Under the pieces are notes generated by a model that did no database searches, was not told the DNA's origin, and was given only the letters and a program-made list of their open reading frames with translations. A program made the position numbers and the translations under genes. Of a stretch of 14,245 nt of DNA, positions 6,557-14,245 are shown piece after piece. Each line of letters opens with the position of its first letter. Position 1 is the first letter of the stretch. The stretch is from Cyanobacteria bacterium OH_CDB_20 (lineage in GTDB: Bacteria > Cyanobacteriota > Vampirovibrionia > Gastranaerophilales > Gastranaerophilaceae), in contig JAEZIX010000028.1 in the NCBI GenBank assembly GCA_023415935.1, forward strand, positions 1 to 14,245. The letters run 5' to 3'.

Positions 6557-7351
6557 ATGAGAACTTCCATCTCATCAACAATTTCTAAAAATATAAATGA
6601 ATCAATTGCTGTAGCGAAAAAACTTAATATGGGGATAGAACTAAGCAGAGTACCTAACCTGCAAGGGATTGATACGGAGCTTGATAACATTGCTGCGATG
6701 GTAAAAAAAGCATTCGACGGATTTGAATCTCATAGAAGCCTCCACGGAATGTTTTTTGACCTTTCAGTTTCAAGCAATGACCCTCTTATAAAAGAAGTTT
6801 CACAAAAAAGATACAGACAATCACTTGAAGTCGGAAAGGCTATGAATGCTGAAATTATAGTGTTCCACTCCGGCAACAAAGGGATGAAACACAAACAATC
6901 TCAAGAAGTATTTAGAGACAAATCAATCCAATTCTGGAAAGAATTTATAAAAGAATTTGAGGATGCAGGCATCATAGCTGTTATAGAAAACGTCCATGAG
7001 TGTTATCCTGCAATGATTTTAGATATTATAAAAAACGTCGGGTCACAGAATTTGAGAGCCTCACTTGATACCGGTCACGCAAACCTATTTTCAAACGTCC
7101 AGATTGTTGATTGGATAGACCAATACAAGCCATATCTCAGCCATATGCACATACATAACAATATGGGTGACGATGATGCGCATAGCAATCTTTACAATGG
7201 CAGCCTTGATTTTACTAAAATCTTAAATAAAATAAAATCTGAAAATATTGACCCGCTCATAGTATTTGAAATGTTTAATATTGAAAATATAGAAAAGAGT
7301 TTAATACTCTTTAACCAAATTTTTGAGGATGAATTATGCAAAAAAAATTAA
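6557..7351 (+). CDS. Xylose-isomerase-like TIM-barrel protein (sugar phosphate isomerase/epimerase family)
   Basis: The 264-residue protein fits the AP-endonuclease-2/xylose-isomerase-like TIM-barrel family. This family includes sugar isomerases, epimerases and endonuclease IV, and uses bound divalent metal. Likely metal and active-site residues are H63 (LHG), H104 (FHSG), E144 (VIENVHE), D171 and H174 (SLDTGHA), H198 and H200 (HMHIHNN), H209 and E238 (VFEMF). The substrate cannot be read from the sequence. Its length and lack of the extra endonuclease IV ligands favour sugar metabolism over DNA repair. AAAGGA (6546-6551) precedes the ATG. The 74 bases upstream hold at most a weak promoter (TATGAT at 6507-6512 without a good -35), so co-transcription with the mgtE genes is possible. 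It overlaps the next gene by 16 bases, a sign of translational coupling. Confidence 0.82.
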   Translation: MRTSISSTISKNINESIAVAKKLNMGIELSRVPNLQGIDTELDNIAAMVKKAFDGFESHRSLHGMFFDLSVSSNDPLIKEVSQKRYRQSLEVGKAMNAEIIVFHSGNKGMKHKQSQEVFRDKSIQFWKEFIKEFEDAGIIAVIENVHECYPAMILDIIKNVGSQNLRASLDTGHANLFSNVQIVDWIDQYKPYLSHMHIHNNMGDDDAHSNLYNGSLDFTKILNKIKSENIDPLIVFEMFNIENIEKSLILFNQIFEDELCKKN

Positions 7352-7875
7352 ATAAAATAGATACAACATTTTTAATTATTGATGTTCAAGAAAAATTAGT
7401 AAACATGTTAAAAGACAGGACGGTAGCTCAAAAAAGCGAAATTCTTGCAAAAACTGCAAAAATTATGCAACTTCCTGTAGTTATTACAGAGCAGTATCCA
7501 AAAGGACTTGGAAGTACAATATCAGAAGTTAAAGATAACTTGCCATCTGATGCAAAATTCTTTGAAAAAGTAGCTTTCAGCGCTCTAAATGATGAACTTG
7601 TTGAAAAAGAGCTTACTAAAAAACAGGTAGTTTTATTCGGCATTGAGGCTCATATTTGTGTACTACAAACTGCAATTGCTCTTATCAATAAAGGTTTTGA
7701 AGTATTTATTGTAAAAGATGCTTGTGGCTCAAGAAATGAATACGAATTTAATATTGCAATGGAAAGATTAAGTGCAGCAGGTGCTATAATAACTTGCACA
7801 GAAATGGTGCTCTTTGAACTTTTAGAAACTGCTAAAAATCCTGACTTTAAAGCAGTCCAAGCGCTTATTCTCTAA
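7336..7875 (+). CDS. Isochorismatase-like cysteine hydrolase
   Basis: The 179-residue protein belongs to the isochorismatase-like hydrolase superfamily, closest in pattern to the small YcaC/ISOC1-type members. The catalytic triad is visible: D16 (LIIDVQEK), K78 (FFEKVAFSA) and C108 (GIEAHICVLQTA). The cis-peptide region before the cysteine and the SAAGAIITCTEMVLFELL segment (146-163) also fit. Members hydrolyse amides, such as nicotinamide, or other small substrates; the substrate here is unknown. GAGG (7325-7328) lies seven bases before the ATG, inside the end of the TIM-barrel gene, so the two are translationally coupled. Its last 11 bases overlap the 3' end of the convergent beta-propeller gene. 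No terminator is visible between them. Confidence 0.9.
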   Translation: MQKKLNKIDTTFLIIDVQEKLVNMLKDRTVAQKSEILAKTAKIMQLPVVITEQYPKGLGSTISEVKDNLPSDAKFFEKVAFSALNDELVEKELTKKQVVLFGIEAHICVLQTAIALINKGFEVFIVKDACGSRNEYEFNIAMERLSAAGAIITCTEMVLFELLETAKNPDFKAVQALIL

Positions 7876-8956
7876 TTACGGCTTTCAGCATATATCCATT
7901 TGCCGAAATCTGAAAGTTTGAATCATCTAAAGACAAAAGTTCAGAGCGGTTACCTTGGGAATCTATACTCCAAGCACCTAGAAATTTTGGTGATGCTCCT
8001 GTGTAAGCATAGGCATAAACAATAATTCTGTCAGGGAAGTTTGCATCCCATCCCATTGGAACAATATCCCACATAAAATCAACTAAATCCAAATTTTTAT
8101 TTGATTTCCACCAGTATTTTATTGCTTCACGAACTTCATTGAGCCGCTTTAGCTTTCCTGTTTCAAAATTGTAAACGTATAAATTTGTCTGCCAGACACC
8201 GTCAAATGTTGAACCTATTTTTTCTTTAAACGCAATCTTCTTAGAATCTGCTGACCAATCAACAACTGTAAGCGTCTTAAGAGCATAATTCTCAAGAGCA
8301 TTTGTTCCTGTTTGCATTATGGATTTTATCTCTCTTTGAATCTCGTTTGAGTTTTTTAACTTATCAATTGTTGAAAGATTTGGGTTTGTATATATAACAA
8401 AAAGTTCAGAAGCAACTTGATTTTGTTGAATATAATAATAAGCATCTGAATAAACCATCATCGATTCATCAGGAGAAAGAACACCAATCGAATGACATCT
8501 TCTAGACTTTGTAATTTCACTTAAATTAAGTTCTCTACCACCAGGTGGATCATTATATTTAACAATTCGCACTTGTGGATCAGGCAAAGGAACAATTTTT
8601 TCATCTTTCTCAAACTTTGGCTCTGGAACCTTAACATCAGAACGCTTTACATCCTGCGCCATAGAATTATATTCGTCAACTGATTTAGGAGCATTATTCT
8701 TAAGATTTTTAAGAGTAGCTTTTTCTTTCTTCTTAACTTTCTTAACTGCAGTATTTACTTTGCGTTTAATTTTGTTAGACACGATTACAAAACTACTGTC
8801 AGGTTTTACAACTTTGGGCTCAACTGGTTTCTCTTGCACATCAACTGCATCATTATAAATGTAATTTTGGAGTGGTTTTCCAGTAACGGCAAAAGCAGTC
8901 GCTAAAATGCCTAAAAATATAAATACAAAAAAAGAATAAAAAATCTTTTTTAGCAT
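7865..8956 (-). CDS. Exported protein with TolB-like beta-propeller repeats
   Basis: The 363-residue protein starts with a clear export signal: KK, a hydrophobic stretch (5-22) and AFA before a likely cut at 23/24. There is no lipobox cysteine. A long basic and proline-rich linker (about 40-135, including a lysine-rich run at 62-87) leads to a C-terminal domain. That domain has propeller-type repeats such as LSPDESMMVYSD (160-171) and DWSADSKKIAF (233-243), and a weaker GWDANFPDRIIVYAY (302-316). These resemble the PD40 blades of TolB, but too few are recognisable for a whole TolB. It is the last gene of a kinase-regulator operon, three bases after the regulator stop. Its ribosome-binding site is poor (AGAAGG 13 bases away), so coupled translation is likely. 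A periplasmic sensor-partner or envelope role is inference. Confidence 0.7.
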   Translation of the reverse strand: MLKKIFYSFFVFIFLGILATAFAVTGKPLQNYIYNDAVDVQEKPVEPKVVKPDSSFVIVSNKIKRKVNTAVKKVKKKEKATLKNLKNNAPKSVDEYNSMAQDVKRSDVKVPEPKFEKDEKIVPLPDPQVRIVKYNDPPGGRELNLSEITKSRRCHSIGVLSPDESMMVYSDAYYYIQQNQVASELFVIYTNPNLSTIDKLKNSNEIQREIKSIMQTGTNALENYALKTLTVVDWSADSKKIAFKEKIGSTFDGVWQTNLYVYNFETGKLKRLNEVREAIKYWWKSNKNLDLVDFMWDIVPMGWDANFPDRIIVYAYAYTGASPKFLGAWSIDSQGNRSELLSLDDSNFQISANGYMLKAVIRE

Positions 8957-8959
8957 AAG

Positions 8960-9640
8960 CTATACAAGACCTTCTTTCATAGCGTAAACAGCTGCCTGAG
9001 TTCTATCAGCGACATATAATTTTTGTAAAATACTATGTACATGGGCTTTTGCAGTTGATTTAGTTACAACAAGACGCTCAGCAATTTGAGGATTTGAAAG
9101 TCCTTCAACAATAAGCCCCAGAACTTCAAGCTCTCTATCAGTCAGTCCAAAAGTATTTTTGGTATTTTTAGATATACAAGTTGGCTGTTCTTGAACAACG
9201 TTAATTGTTTTTTCTTGTCTTTGTACATTTGAAAGCACTAATCTTGCAATAGCAGGGTCAAGCCACGCAGTTCCTTCGTTTACAGCAGTAATTGCAGATA
9301 CCATCTGGCTCTCAGATGCACCTTTCATAATATATCCGTCTGCTCCTGCTTTTAAAGCAGAGAAAACATCATCTTCAGAATCTCTTGATGTAAAAATTAA
9401 AATTTTAGAGGCAATTTGAGCTTCTTTTATCTGTCTTGTCGCTTCAATGCCATCGACATAAGGCAACCCTATATCCATTAAAATTACATCCGGCTTTAAT
9501 GATTTTGCAAGCTCAATTGCTTTTTGACCGTCTTCAGCTTCTCCGACAATAGAGATTTTGTCTGCTTTTTCAAGAACCAACGACAACCCTAATCTGGTCA
9601 TAGTATGATCTTCAACAAGCAAAACTTTTATGTCAGCCAT
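8960..9640 (-). CDS. NarL/FixJ-family response regulator
   Basis: This 226-residue two-component regulator has an intact receiver and a LuxR-type DNA-binding domain. Receiver residues are E10 and D11, phospho-accepting D56 (LMDIGLP), T84 and K106. The helix-turn-helix (about 163-226) reads LTDRELEVLGLIVEGLSNPQIA followed by STAKAHVHSILQKLYVADRTQAAV, a form common in cyanobacterial NarL-type regulators as I recall them. AAGGTG lies five bases before the ATG. The start codon is two bases after the stop of the histidine kinase gene, so that kinase is the probable phosphodonor. Targets cannot be read from the window; the exported protein encoded next may be one partner or output. Confidence 0.94.
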   Translation of the reverse strand: MADIKVLLVEDHTMTRLGLSLVLEKADKISIVGEAEDGQKAIELAKSLKPDVILMDIGLPYVDGIEATRQIKEAQIASKILIFTSRDSEDDVFSALKAGADGYIMKGASESQMVSAITAVNEGTAWLDPAIARLVLSNVQRQEKTINVVQEQPTCISKNTKNTFGLTDRELEVLGLIVEGLSNPQIAERLVVTKSTAKAHVHSILQKLYVADRTQAAVYAMKEGLV

Positions 9641-9642
9641 TA

Positions 9643-11199
9643 TTACACCTTATCCTTTATCATTACAACATCAATCAGAAGAAAAGAAAATTCACTTCCT
9701 TTATCTTTTGCGCTTTCAAGCCAAATCTTGCCCCCATGAGCCTCTATAATCTGTTTTGAAAGATATAAGCCAAGTCCTGTACTAGCAGATCTTTTTTGAC
9801 TTGTACCCTGAGAAAATCTCTTGAATAACTTAGGGACATCTGATTGAGCAATTCCTATTCCATTATCTTTTACGGAGAAAATTATATCATTTTCTTTTAA
9901 CTGAGTTCTTATTTCAATTTTTCCGTCAACGAGCGTATAATTAACAGCGTTACCTAAAAAGTTCATCATTACTCGTCTTATTTCATTTCTATCAGCAAAA
10001 ATATCAATTTCTTCAGTTGCATCTATCGTTAAAAAGACTTCTGAACCTCTTGAATTCGCCAAAACTTTAATCTCATCATAACACTGCTTTACAAGATCAT
10101 TGAGTCTAAAATTTGTTTTTACCAGTTCAAGTTTGCCTGCTTCATATTTGTAAACTTCAAGCAAAGCATTAACAAGCCCTAACATATCTTGATTGCTTTT
10201 TTTCATAGTATCTAGAAGCATTTTTTGTTTGTCTTCAAGACTACCTAAAGAGCCGTTAAGGAAAAACTCCAATGTCTGTATTGCTGCAAGCAAAGGAGTT
10301 CTTAAATCATGTGTTAATGTCGCAATAAAATCATCTCTTAAGCGTTCCATTTCTTTTTGGGTACTTACATCTCTTATTACGCCAACAAAAAGTCCATTAA
10401 AATTGTCATTTTCAAAAGAAATAGGAGCAAAACTCATCTCTACCGGAATTTGAACGCTGTTAACTGAATTTAAAATATATAGGTCCCTTATAAACTTTGT
10501 CTCTTTTTTCTCAAAAAGTTCACACCAATTTAAATCAGGCTTTTGAATAAATAGTTCTGAAATACTATTCTCGCAAATCATATTTTTTGCTAGCCCAAAT
10601 AAGTTCTCTGCAGCTTGGTTCGCTTCAATTATAAAACCATTTGAATTAAAAACAACAATGCCATCAGCACAATTTGTGATAATTGCATTTAAAAGCCCAT
10701 TGGTTTCTCTTAGGTCTGCTGTTCTTTCAGCCACAAGTTTTTCAAGTGAATTTGAATACTCAGCAAGTTTTCCGTTTAAAACTTCAAGCTCAATTATTTT
10801 ATCTTTTAACTCGGAAATTAAATAGCTTCTCTCAATTGCATTTTTGATATTTAAAATTAAATCTTCATTATCCCAAGGCTTTTCAATATATTTATAAAGG
10901 CCAACTTCATTGATCGCTTTAATTGCATTTTCTTTATCTGCATAACCTGTGAGCAAAATCATGCTGACTTCAGAATACATTTTTTTTGCCTCTTTTAAGA
11001 ATTCAAGCCCGTTCATCTCCGGCATCATAAAGTCAGATATTATAACATCAGGTTTATCAAGTTTTAAATACTCAAGAGCCTCATAAGGATTGTTATAATA
11101 AACTGCATTATGGAACCCCTCAAGACTAAGCAAAGTCTTCAACGTAGTGGTAACAATTTTATCGTCATCCAGTATTAAAATCTTTTTGTTACTAAACAT
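9643..11199 (-). CDS. Hybrid histidine kinase: receiver, coiled coil, PAS, HisKA, HATPase
   Basis: The 518-residue protein is a cytosolic hybrid kinase without a membrane segment. The N-terminal receiver (5-123) is complete, with D11 and D12, phospho-accepting D56 (ISDFMMP), T84 and K107 (EKPW). A coiled-coil linker (about 125-165) leads to a PAS domain (about 168-285). The dimerisation domain has phospho-accepting H297 (LTHDLRTPL). The ATP-binding domain has the N box (NFLGNAVNY, 413-421), G1 (DNGIGI, 445-450), F box (LFKRF, 458-462) and G2 (TGLGLYLSK, 474-482). The receiver placed before the kinase suggests input from another phosphorelay. I start at the ATG at 11199 rather than the in-frame TTG at 11208, which lacks a ribosome-binding site; GGGTG precedes the ATG. 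Its own promoter lies at 11262-11234. Confidence 0.94.
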   Translation of the reverse strand: MFSNKKILILDDDKIVTTTLKTLLSLEGFHNAVYYNNPYEALEYLKLDKPDVIISDFMMPEMNGLEFLKEAKKMYSEVSMILLTGYADKENAIKAINEVGLYKYIEKPWDNEDLILNIKNAIERSYLISELKDKIIELEVLNGKLAEYSNSLEKLVAERTADLRETNGLLNAIITNCADGIVVFNSNGFIIEANQAAENLFGLAKNMICENSISELFIQKPDLNWCELFEKKETKFIRDLYILNSVNSVQIPVEMSFAPISFENDNFNGLFVGVIRDVSTQKEMERLRDDFIATLTHDLRTPLLAAIQTLEFFLNGSLGSLEDKQKMLLDTMKKSNQDMLGLVNALLEVYKYEAGKLELVKTNFRLNDLVKQCYDEIKVLANSRGSEVFLTIDATEEIDIFADRNEIRRVMMNFLGNAVNYTLVDGKIEIRTQLKENDIIFSVKDNGIGIAQSDVPKLFKRFSQGTSQKRSASTGLGLYLSKQIIEAHGGKIWLESAKDKGSEFSFLLIDVVMIKDKV

Positions 11200-11233
11200 A
11201 TCACCCAAATTTATAAAATTTATCTATAATAAA

Positions 11234-11262
11234 ATTTTAAAATATTATTATCACAAAGACAA
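11234..11262 (-). promoter_or_regulatory. sigma70-type promoter of the kinase-regulator operon
   Basis: On the minus strand TTGTCT (11262-11257) and TAAAAT (11239-11234) are 17 bases apart. The start point would be near 11227, giving a leader of about 28 bases before the kinase ATG. The promoter sits directly after the stop of the HNH gene (11290). No terminator separates the two, so read-through from the upstream gene is also possible. Confidence 0.6.
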
Positions 11263-11289
11263 ACTTTTAACAAAAATTAAGGGATTTAG

Positions 11290-13878
11290 TTACGTTTCGC
11301 CATCTTCGAGTTTTACGGCGTTGATTTTTTGTCTTAAAGATGTTATGGTCTGATCCATCAAACTAATTTCAGTTCTGATTTTAGCTACTTTGTCAGGAAT
11401 TTCTAGCCATAGTGTTTTTTCTGATATTCTCTTTATATCAGATGCAAGTTGGTCAATCTTGTCTTGGAGTTCTTGTTGATTGAATCCATCACCGATTACA
11501 GCAGATTTTTCAATTGTTTTTTCAATTTCTGCTTGTTGAACTAAAAGACCCTCTCTATTAGAAATTGCCTTATCTAAATCAGTCTTTATGCTTTGACGTT
11601 TTTCTGAATTAATCCTGTTAAATATAGTTACATCTTTTTCATATAATTCTTGCATTTGCTCTTCAACTGCATCAATTCTGTTTTGGTGTGAGTTTTTCTC
11701 TTTCATTGAACTAGAAGACTGAAGTCCTTTTCTTAATTGCTCTCTTTGTGCTAACAGCTGCTCGTAATCACTATTATTTTTGTCTGAGAATACTTTTGAA
11801 TCTGAATTGTACAATTCTTCCATTCTCGCCTGTATATCTGAAGATTCTGTTTCAAGTTCAGTCCTTCTTGCTTTTGAAATTGATGTAGATAATTCTGAAA
11901 CTATTTTACCATTACGAGATTGAAGATTTTTATATTCTTGATACGCTGCAGGATCACTAGGAAGTGTTTCAACTCTTTCATCAGGTATTTGAGCAAGCTC
12001 ATCTGATAAAGCAATTATATTAGAATCTAGTGAACTAATTTGTCCTTTTACTCTTTCTAGCGAACAACTCAAAAGCTGAGAACCTTCACCGCTGCAATCT
12101 GATGCGTTATCAGATTTAGTATTGCTTTCGATAGTATTAGTCTGAATAACAATCTGTGTTGTTATAGAATCATCTTGTGCCTTCAAGCTGCTTGAAGTTG
12201 AATTTAATGTTGCTAACATACCTTTTATTTCGGCATGTTTTTTACCATTCAAATAATCGACAACGCCAGGCTCATTAACAAGTGAGTCCATTTCCTCAAT
12301 AATTTTTGGTTTTGCATAAGAAGAAATTAATTTTTGTTCCCTAGTTTGATTATTAGAGTCAATTTGAGATAATGCGCTTTCTAATTCTATATACCTTTTT
12401 TTCTTTTCAATTTGTTCTGGAGTCTGGGCTTCAGGAGGTGTAACAGCGCTTGCAAATGCTTTTTCTTGCGCAACTAAACCATTAATTTGCTCTCTTATTT
12501 CATCTTTTTTCTTTCTGACTTCAACTTGTTTTACGCCAAGGCTTTGAAGTTGAAGATGGGCTGAAATAAGTGTTTCTAGCCTAGTCTTTTCAGATCTCAT
12601 TGCATCAATATCAGGGTGCTGTTCATTTAAGGTTAGCAATTCTTGTTCTTTTGCTGCTAATATTGGTGAAAGCTCATCAATTTGTCTTTTTAAATCATCT
12701 CTTGATGATTCAGATTCTGTTAGCCTTCTCCTCATTTCTTCAATTGGAATATCTTTTTTATTTTGAGAATTCTTTTTATCATTATGTGACTTGTGCGAAT
12801 CTTTTTGTGTTTCAGCTATTTTCTTATCCCAGTTTTGAACTGAATTACATTGACGGGCATGACTCTGTCTAAGCTCAGAAAGCTGCCTTTTATAATCATT
12901 AATTGAAGAAACTAAAACAACTCGTTTAGCGATAACTTCGTATTCAGTATCTTTAGCATGTTCAGAGTTGATATGCTCTAATCTTTCAATTTCTTCACGT
13001 TTTTGATCTTGTTCATGTTCAATTCTACCAATAGCGACAAGCATATTTTCTTTAGATTTTAATATTTTTGTTCTTATGGAGAAAAGATTAAGTCTCGCCG
13101 CATTTTCTTGATCAAGCAAATCACCTAGGACTTTAATAAGTTCTGTAGAAGTAATACTATCAGCAGCAATTGAAGGAGATGTTTGTAATAATTGCATTGT
13201 AGCAAAAGAATATTTTTCTTTTGGCATAGCTTCTTTTATAGTCGGATATGTGAAATTGAATGACTCAAATGACATACCGTCTTTTATCTCATGGTTACAA
13301 GCCCAGCAGGCTTCAACTAAATTAAGATCAGAATCAGAATTATCAACATCAGCATTCACAGGAACAACATGGTCTAATGTTTTTAACAAAGGATGTAGCT
13401 TTGCATTCAAAAACTCTTGGCTTTTTTGAGCATCAATCTGATAATATTTTTTTAATATTTCTGCACCACTCATCTTGACATTTTTAGAAGAGTGATCAGC
13501 AAACCCTTCAAAAAACTCGATAAATTCTTTATTTACTTCTGCTTTTTTAGCACTAAGCGCATTGTTTGAAGCTCTATTGCCAAGTTTCTCGGTAACACTC
13601 CTGATTTTACCTTGCAACTTATTACCTTTTAGCTGCATTATCTCCCGAGCCATTGCATCTAATTCATTCTCTGTGTAAACTTTTGCACCACAGTAGCCGC
13701 AGTGTCCAGTTGGATTCTTAATAGTGTTCATGCTGTAATTTTTGCCACTAAAAGATACAGTATCCGCTTTTAATATCGATAGCTTTGGCTTAAAGTCAGG
13801 ACTAGAATTATAAGGCGAATTATTAAACGACTTTAGTACACTCTCACAGTAATATGATCCAATTTGGAAAATTCTCAT
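11290..13878 (-). CDS. Large HNH-nuclease/coiled-coil protein of unknown role
   Basis: The 862-residue protein joins an N-terminal HNH nuclease domain to a very long coiled coil. The nuclease part has CGYC (C60, C63), then after an insert of about 100 residues LDHVVP (D169, H170), NLVEACWACNHEIKDG (N186, C191, C194, N195) and a following SFESF. This is a complete zinc-bound HNH pattern. From about residue 260 to the end the sequence is rich in E, K, Q, S and L with heptad character and lists of IEKKKRYIELESAL type. There is no Walker motif, so it is not an SMC or Rad50 ATPase. Residues 35-46 (SILKADTVSFSG) form a short N-terminal segment of a kind I associate with Gastranaerophilales proteins. 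No signal peptide or membrane helix is visible. The ATG at 13878 is preferred over the TTG at 13917 because only it has a good ribosome-binding site. Function and target are unknown. Confidence 0.78.
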   Translation of the reverse strand: MRIFQIGSYYCESVLKSFNNSPYNSSPDFKPKLSILKADTVSFSGKNYSMNTIKNPTGHCGYCGAKVYTENELDAMAREIMQLKGNKLQGKIRSVTEKLGNRASNNALSAKKAEVNKEFIEFFEGFADHSSKNVKMSGAEILKKYYQIDAQKSQEFLNAKLHPLLKTLDHVVPVNADVDNSDSDLNLVEACWACNHEIKDGMSFESFNFTYPTIKEAMPKEKYSFATMQLLQTSPSIAADSITSTELIKVLGDLLDQENAARLNLFSIRTKILKSKENMLVAIGRIEHEQDQKREEIERLEHINSEHAKDTEYEVIAKRVVLVSSINDYKRQLSELRQSHARQCNSVQNWDKKIAETQKDSHKSHNDKKNSQNKKDIPIEEMRRRLTESESSRDDLKRQIDELSPILAAKEQELLTLNEQHPDIDAMRSEKTRLETLISAHLQLQSLGVKQVEVRKKKDEIREQINGLVAQEKAFASAVTPPEAQTPEQIEKKKRYIELESALSQIDSNNQTREQKLISSYAKPKIIEEMDSLVNEPGVVDYLNGKKHAEIKGMLATLNSTSSSLKAQDDSITTQIVIQTNTIESNTKSDNASDCSGEGSQLLSCSLERVKGQISSLDSNIIALSDELAQIPDERVETLPSDPAAYQEYKNLQSRNGKIVSELSTSISKARRTELETESSDIQARMEELYNSDSKVFSDKNNSDYEQLLAQREQLRKGLQSSSSMKEKNSHQNRIDAVEEQMQELYEKDVTIFNRINSEKRQSIKTDLDKAISNREGLLVQQAEIEKTIEKSAVIGDGFNQQELQDKIDQLASDIKRISEKTLWLEIPDKVAKIRTEISLMDQTITSLRQKINAVKLEDGET

Positions 13879-13883
13879 AAATT

Positions 13884-13887
13884 CCTC
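13884..13887 (-). promoter_or_regulatory. Ribosome-binding site deciding the HNH gene start
   Basis: On the minus strand GAGG (13887-13884) lies five bases before the ATG at 13878. The upstream in-frame TTG at 13917 has AGGTGG only one base away, which is too close to serve it. The site therefore shortens the protein by 13 residues to 862. Confidence 0.65.
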
Positions 13888-13956
13888 AACAGAGTATTTG
13901 CATGTATTAACAAACAACCACCTATTTTTTTGTTATTTTGTAAAGATAATTTTTAC

Positions 13957-13986
13957 AAAAAAAGACTGACTATAAAGTCAGTCTTT
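13957..13986 (-). terminator. Rho-independent terminator of tuf
   Basis: On the minus strand AAAGACTGAC (13986-13977 read as its partner arm) and GTCAGTCTTT pair as a perfect 10-bp stem with a six-base loop, and seven T follow (13963-13957). It lies 20 bases after the tuf stop. The other strand has only four T, so the main direction is that of tuf. Confidence 0.88.
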
Positions 13987-14005
13987 TAAAGTTATTATAA
14001 AATTA

Positions 14006-14245
14006 TTATTCAACAATTTTATCTACAACACCAGCTCCTACAGTACGGCCGCCTTCTCTGATAGCGAATCTCATACCTTGTTCGATAGCTACTGGAGCGA
14101 TTAGTTCAACGTCCATTACAACGTTATCACCAGGCATTACCATTTCGCCTTCGAATTTGATAGAACCAGTTACGTCAGTTGTTCTGATATAGAATTGTGG
14201 TCTATAACCAGGGAAGAATGGAGTATGACGTCCGCCTTCTTCTTT
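14006..14245 (-). CDS. tuf: Elongation factor Tu, C-terminal end (partial)
   Basis: Only the last 79 codons lie in the window; the gene continues past the right edge. The translation carries the domain III signature of EF-Tu: HTPFFPGYRPQFYIRTTDVT, then EGEMVMPGDNV, and the conserved ending AIREGGRTVGAGVV followed by DKIVE and TAA. EF-Tu brings aminoacyl-tRNA to the ribosome as a GTP complex. The frame is open throughout. A strong terminator follows after 20 bases, so tuf is the last gene of its transcript and the HNH gene needs its own promoter, which I could not identify in the short gap. Confidence 0.97.
   Translation of the reverse strand, partial: KEEGGRHTPFFPGYRPQFYIRTTDVTGSIKFEGEMVMPGDNVVMDVELIAPVAIEQGMRFAIREGGRTVGAGVVDKIVE

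Noticed and set aside
10193..10453. Open frame on the + strand inside the kinase gene
   Set aside because: It is antisense to the conserved PAS/HisKA coding region and shows no protein features.
11200..11208. TTG start of the histidine kinase at 11208
   Set aside because: It adds three residues, has no ribosome-binding site, and the ATG at 11199 leaves the receiver complete.
12600..12872. Small open frame on the + strand inside the HNH gene
   Set aside because: It is the reverse shadow of the coiled-coil coding region, with no ribosome-binding site or recognisable protein.
11290..13878. SMC or Rad50-type ATPase
   Set aside because: The coiled coil is long, but there is no Walker A, Walker B or ABC signature at either end.
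13879..13917. TTG start of the HNH protein at 13917
   Set aside because: The purine-rich stretch lies only one base from the TTG, while the ATG at 13878 has GAGG at ideal spacing.

Overview
The window is AT-rich chromosomal DNA with compact, mostly housekeeping gene content. It probably comes from a gut-type relative of the Cyanobacteria (Vampirovibrionia/Melainabacteria, order Gastranaerophilales). I infer this from the low GC, the cyanobacterial-style GFGGHN ending of FabF, a NarL-type regulator with a cyanobacterial-looking helix-turn-helix, and large lineage-type proteins such as the HNH protein with an N-terminal DTVSFSGK segment. Without a database search the assignment is moderate; a Firmicute-like lineage is the main alternative. 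I see no insertion sequence, phage gene, CRISPR array or tRNA.

Left part (1-2478, + strand): the type II fatty-acid synthesis genes fabG, acpP and fabF. acpP has its own strong promoter. A Rho-independent terminator separates acpP from fabF, and no second promoter is evident, so fabF probably depends on read-through. A second terminator closes the cluster.

Accessory part (2480-3826): a minus-strand gene for a putative HExxH zinc metallopeptidase whose C-terminal pattern resembles the catalytic domain of anthrax lethal factor. It is followed by a 321-base gene-free stretch holding a minus-strand terminator, a 17-bp palindrome, a G-rich/C-rich tract, an inverted repeat and the mgtE promoter. 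The minus-strand terminator has no gene behind it, so it implies either a small RNA or an attenuated leader for the peptidase gene.

Middle part (3827-7875, + strand): mgtE (Mg2+ channel) is followed after 10 bases by an unknown gene built from a receiver-like domain and a GGDEF-like domain, both without their key residues. Next come a TIM-barrel sugar isomerase/epimerase-family protein and an isochorismatase-like hydrolase that overlap by 16 bases.

Right part (7865-14245, - strand): a three-gene two-component operon with its own promoter encodes a histidine kinase with an N-terminal receiver, a NarL/FixJ response regulator and an exported protein with TolB-like beta-propeller motifs. Upstream of it lies a gene for an 862-residue protein with an N-terminal HNH nuclease domain and a very long coiled coil. 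Last is the 3' end of tuf (EF-Tu) with its terminator.

The best candidates for undescribed biology are the lethal-factor-like peptidase with its unusual upstream region, the HNH/coiled-coil protein, and the MgtE-linked degenerate receiver/GGDEF protein.
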